Source of the DNA: Methylobacterium oxalidis
GTDB taxonomy: Bacteria; Pseudomonadota; Alphaproteobacteria; Rhizobiales; Beijerinckiaceae
Assembly: GCF_007992195.1 (NCBI RefSeq)
Contig: NZ_BJZU01000064.1
Location: forward strand, 1-64,000
Direction: 5' to 3'
DNA length: 64,000 nucleotides
The position numbers were made by a program, and so were the translations under genes. Below the pieces are notes generated by a model. The model worked only from the letters and a program-made list of their open reading frames with translations. It ran no database searches and was not told the DNA's origin. This document shows, in pieces, positions 62,109 through 64,000 of the stretch (position 1 is its first letter; the number at the start of each line of letters is the position of its first letter).

Positions 62109-63392
62109 GTGCGCGGCAATCGTCTGACCACCCTGATCTTCATCGGCATGCTGCTCGGAATCGGCGTCGGCTACGCCTGCAGCATCATGTGGCCGGACCC
62201 GCAGACCGCGAAGGAGATCTCGGGCTACATCTCGCTGATCAGCGACGTCTTCCTGCGCCTGATCAAGATGATCATCGCGCCGCTCGTGTTCTCGACGCTC
62301 GTGGTCGGCATCGCCCACATGGGCGACACCGCCTCCGTGGGACGGGTCGGCGGGAAGGCGCTGGTCTGGTTCGTGGGCGCCTCGTTCTGCTCGCTGGCTC
62401 TCGGGCTCGTCCTCGTCAACCTGATGCAGCCGGGCCAGAACCTGAACCTGCCGCTGCCCGACACAGGGGCCGGGACCGGGCTCAAGACGGCCTCGCTCTC
62501 GCTCAAGGACTTCGTCACGCACCTCGTGCCGAAGAGCGCCGTCGAGGCGATGGCCAACAACGAGATCCTGCAGATCGTGGTGTTCTCGATCTTCTTCGGC
62601 GTGGCGCTCGCCGCCCTCGGCGAGAAGGGCAAGCTCTTGGCGCAGGGCATCGAGGGGCTCGCCGACGTGATGCTGAAGGTCACGGGCTACGTGATGATGC
62701 TCGCGCCCGTCGCCGTGTTCGCGGCCATCGCCGCGACCATCACGACGCAGGGCATCGGCGTCCTCGTCACCTACGGCAAGTTCCTGATCGAGTTCTACCT
62801 CAGCCTCTCGGTGCTGTGGTGCCTGCTCCTGTTCGCCGGCTTCCTCCTCGTGGGAAGCGGGGGCATCACCCGGCTTCTCGCCCTGATCCGCGAGCCCTTC
62901 GTCCTCGCCTTCTCCACGGCCTCGAGCGAGGCGGCCTACCCGAAGACCCTGAACAACCTCGAGCAGTTCGGAGTGCCGAACCGGATCACATCCTTCGTTC
63001 TGCCGATGGGCTACTCGTTCAACCTCGACGGCTCGATGATGTACTGCACCTTCGCGGTGATGTTCATCGCGCAGGCCTACGGCATCCCGCTCACCTGGGG
63101 GCAGCAGCTCACGATGCTGGGGCTCCTGATGGTCACCTCGAAGGGCATGGCGGGCGTGCCCCGCGCCTCGCTCGTGGTGATCTCGGCGACGCTCTCGCAC
63201 TTCAACATCCCCGAGGCCGGCCTCCTGCTGATCATCGGCATCGACCAGTTCCTCGACATGGGCCGCTCGGCGACGAACGTGCTCGGCAACAGCGTGGCCA
63301 CGGTCGCGGTCGCCAAGTGGGAGGGGCAGCTCGCCGACACCGACCAGCGGCTCGACCGGGACGTCAACCCGCTGCCCTCGCCCGCAGAGTGA
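62109..63392 (+). CDS. Dicarboxylate/amino acid:cation symporter
   Basis: A 427-residue secondary transporter of the DAACS (DctA/GltP) family. It has eight membrane helices and two re-entrant loops: KMIIAPLVFSTLVVGIAHMG, the serine-rich hairpin AFSTASSEAAYPKTLNNLEQ, FVLPMGYSFNLDGSMMYCTF, and the cation/substrate site DQFLDMGRSATNVLGNSVAT. It takes up C4-dicarboxylates or glutamate/aspartate with protons or sodium. The GTG at 62109-62111 is preferred over an upstream in-frame ATG because GGAG lies before it and the family starts there. The next gene on the strand is a binding protein, 17 bases downstream. Confidence 0.93.
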   Translation: MRGNRLTTLIFIGMLLGIGVGYACSIMWPDPQTAKEISGYISLISDVFLRLIKMIIAPLVFSTLVVGIAHMGDTASVGRVGGKALVWFVGASFCSLALGLVLVNLMQPGQNLNLPLPDTGAGTGLKTASLSLKDFVTHLVPKSAVEAMANNEILQIVVFSIFFGVALAALGEKGKLLAQGIEGLADVMLKVTGYVMMLAPVAVFAAIAATITTQGIGVLVTYGKFLIEFYLSLSVLWCLLLFAGFLLVGSGGITRLLALIREPFVLAFSTASSEAAYPKTLNNLEQFGVPNRITSFVLPMGYSFNLDGSMMYCTFAVMFIAQAYGIPLTWGQQLTMLGLLMVTSKGMAGVPRASLVVISATLSHFNIPEAGLLLIIGIDQFLDMGRSATNVLGNSVATVAVAKWEGQLADTDQRLDRDVNPLPSPAE

Positions 63393-63409
63393 GCGCCGGG
63401 AGACGCACG

Positions 63410-64000
63410 ATGCCGAGCCGATCCGCCCTCGCGTTCGTCCTCGCCGCCGTGTCGTTCGCCTTCAGCGCCGCGCCGGTTGCCGCGATCGAGGTTCTGACCG
63501 GAACCCTCAGGAAAGCGGCCGAGACCGGCGAGGTCGTGGTCGGCTACCGGGCGGGCTCCGTGCCGTTCTCCTACGTCGAGAAGGCAGGCCGGCCGATCGG
63601 CTACGCGATCGACCTGTGCCAGGAGATCGTGGACGACATCGCCAGGGCTACGGGGCGAACGGCGCTGCGCATCCGCTACGAGCCGGTCACCTCCGAGAGC
63701 CGCATCCCCGCCGTCACGTCGGGCAGGGTCGATCTTGAGTGCGGCTCGACGACGACGAACGCCGAGCGCCGCAGGAGCGTCGCCTTCTCGCCCATCACCT
63801 TCATCAGCGCGACGAAGCTGCTCGTGAAGCGGGACTCCGGAATCCGCTCCTATCGCGACCTCGGCGGCCGCAAGGTCGTGGTGACCGCGGGCACGACGAA
63901 CGGGCCGGCCGTGCGGGAAATGCTGGCGAAGTCCAACATCCAGGCCGAGGTTCTGACCGGCCGGGACCACGCGGAATCGTTCGCGATGGTGAAGGACGGG
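63410..64000 (+). CDS. GltI-like amino acid-binding protein, cut by window end
   Basis: 197 codons are visible and the frame is open at base 64000. The ATG at 63410-63412 starts a signal peptide (LAFVLAAVSFAFSAAPVAA), followed by TLRKAAETGEVVVGYRAGSV, PFSYVEKAGRPIGYAIDLCQ, VTSESRIPAVTSGRVDLECG and RKVVVTAGTTNGPAVREM. It is a paralog of the gltI product at 58915-59838, with shared STTTNAERR-type residues. It sits 17 bases after the symporter gene and is probably co-transcribed with it. A binding protein beside a secondary symporter is atypical, so ABC permease genes may follow outside the window. Confidence 0.9.
   Translation, partial: MPSRSALAFVLAAVSFAFSAAPVAAIEVLTGTLRKAAETGEVVVGYRAGSVPFSYVEKAGRPIGYAIDLCQEIVDDIARATGRTALRIRYEPVTSESRIPAVTSGRVDLECGSTTTNAERRRSVAFSPITFISATKLLVKRDSGIRSYRDLGGRKVVVTAGTTNGPAVREMLAKSNIQAEVLTGRDHAESFAMVKDG

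Noticed and set aside
1-64000. CRISPR arrays, tRNA or rRNA genes, intact insertion sequences
   Set aside because: I looked for regularly spaced repeats, tRNA-like T-loop sequences in the gaps, and complete transposase genes and found none; tRNAscan and CRISPR finder runs would confirm.

Overview
The window is very GC-rich (roughly 70%) alphaproteobacterial DNA. It most likely comes from the Methylobacteriaceae (Methylobacterium or a close relative). The best pointer is at the left edge, where the minus strand encodes the first 33 residues of a XoxF-type lanthanide-dependent methanol dehydrogenase. Other support comes from an adenosylcobalamin-dependent ribonucleotide reductase, the alphaproteobacterial aroQ-accB-accC-aat / DUF2155 / NDUFA12 neighbourhood, a Porin_2-type porin and a serine-glyoxylate-type aminotransferase. 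Identifications rest on reading the translated sequence; no database search was run.

Layout. 1-99: 5' end of xoxF. 100-1050: AT-rich leader, a terminator-like hairpin and a coding-like relic. 1053-8657: a tightly coupled five-gene minus-strand operon (SWIM zinc-finger protein, DUF5691-like protein, MoxR-type AAA ATPase, DUF5682/TraB-like protein, VWA protein). No biochemical role is known to me for it, and it is the best candidate for an undescribed system. 8797-9726: AEC-family transporter. 10100-15953: FecI sigma, FecR anti-sigma, TonB receptor and PepSY membrane protein, a complete cell-surface-signalling iron-uptake locus. 15954-17370: gene-poor stretch with a small orphan gene, two decayed transposase ends (IS630 and IS5 types) and a 28-bp perfect palindrome. 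17371-21087: nrdJ.

21767-30979: NDUFA12-like and DUF2155 proteins (+), a PAS/XRE regulator, aat, a heme peroxidase with RTX-like tail, accC, accB, aroQ and a DsbA-like oxidoreductase (-). The peroxidase and the regulator appear inserted into an otherwise conserved block. 31138-34104: flavocytochrome c sulfide dehydrogenase-like pair and a class I aminotransferase. 34139-38570: soluble chemoreceptor and RNase E. 39798-44269: a tripartite tricarboxylate transporter operon with two binding proteins flanking TctB-TctA. 44371-48416: DUF2270 membrane protein, a secreted three-repeat protein and a large glycosyltransferase.

48696-53876: GntR regulator divergent from a class V aminotransferase, MFS transporter and pyruvate kinase, probably one regulated uptake/catabolic unit for a C2/C3 or amino-acid-derived substrate. 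53873-56453: PAP2 phosphatase, PAS protein, small XRE regulator, cytochrome c and a PilZ-like protein. 56594-59838: glutamate/aspartate ABC importer gltIJKL (-). 59983-61623: porin. 62109-64000: a dicarboxylate/amino acid symporter followed by a second GltI-like binding protein cut by the window end.

Most remaining long reading frames are high-GC antisense or off-frame shadows and are omitted. Several 3' ends carry long perfect hairpins without U-tracts, and there are two short tandem repeats in or at the ends of operons. No tRNA, rRNA, CRISPR array, intact insertion sequence or replication origin was recognised.
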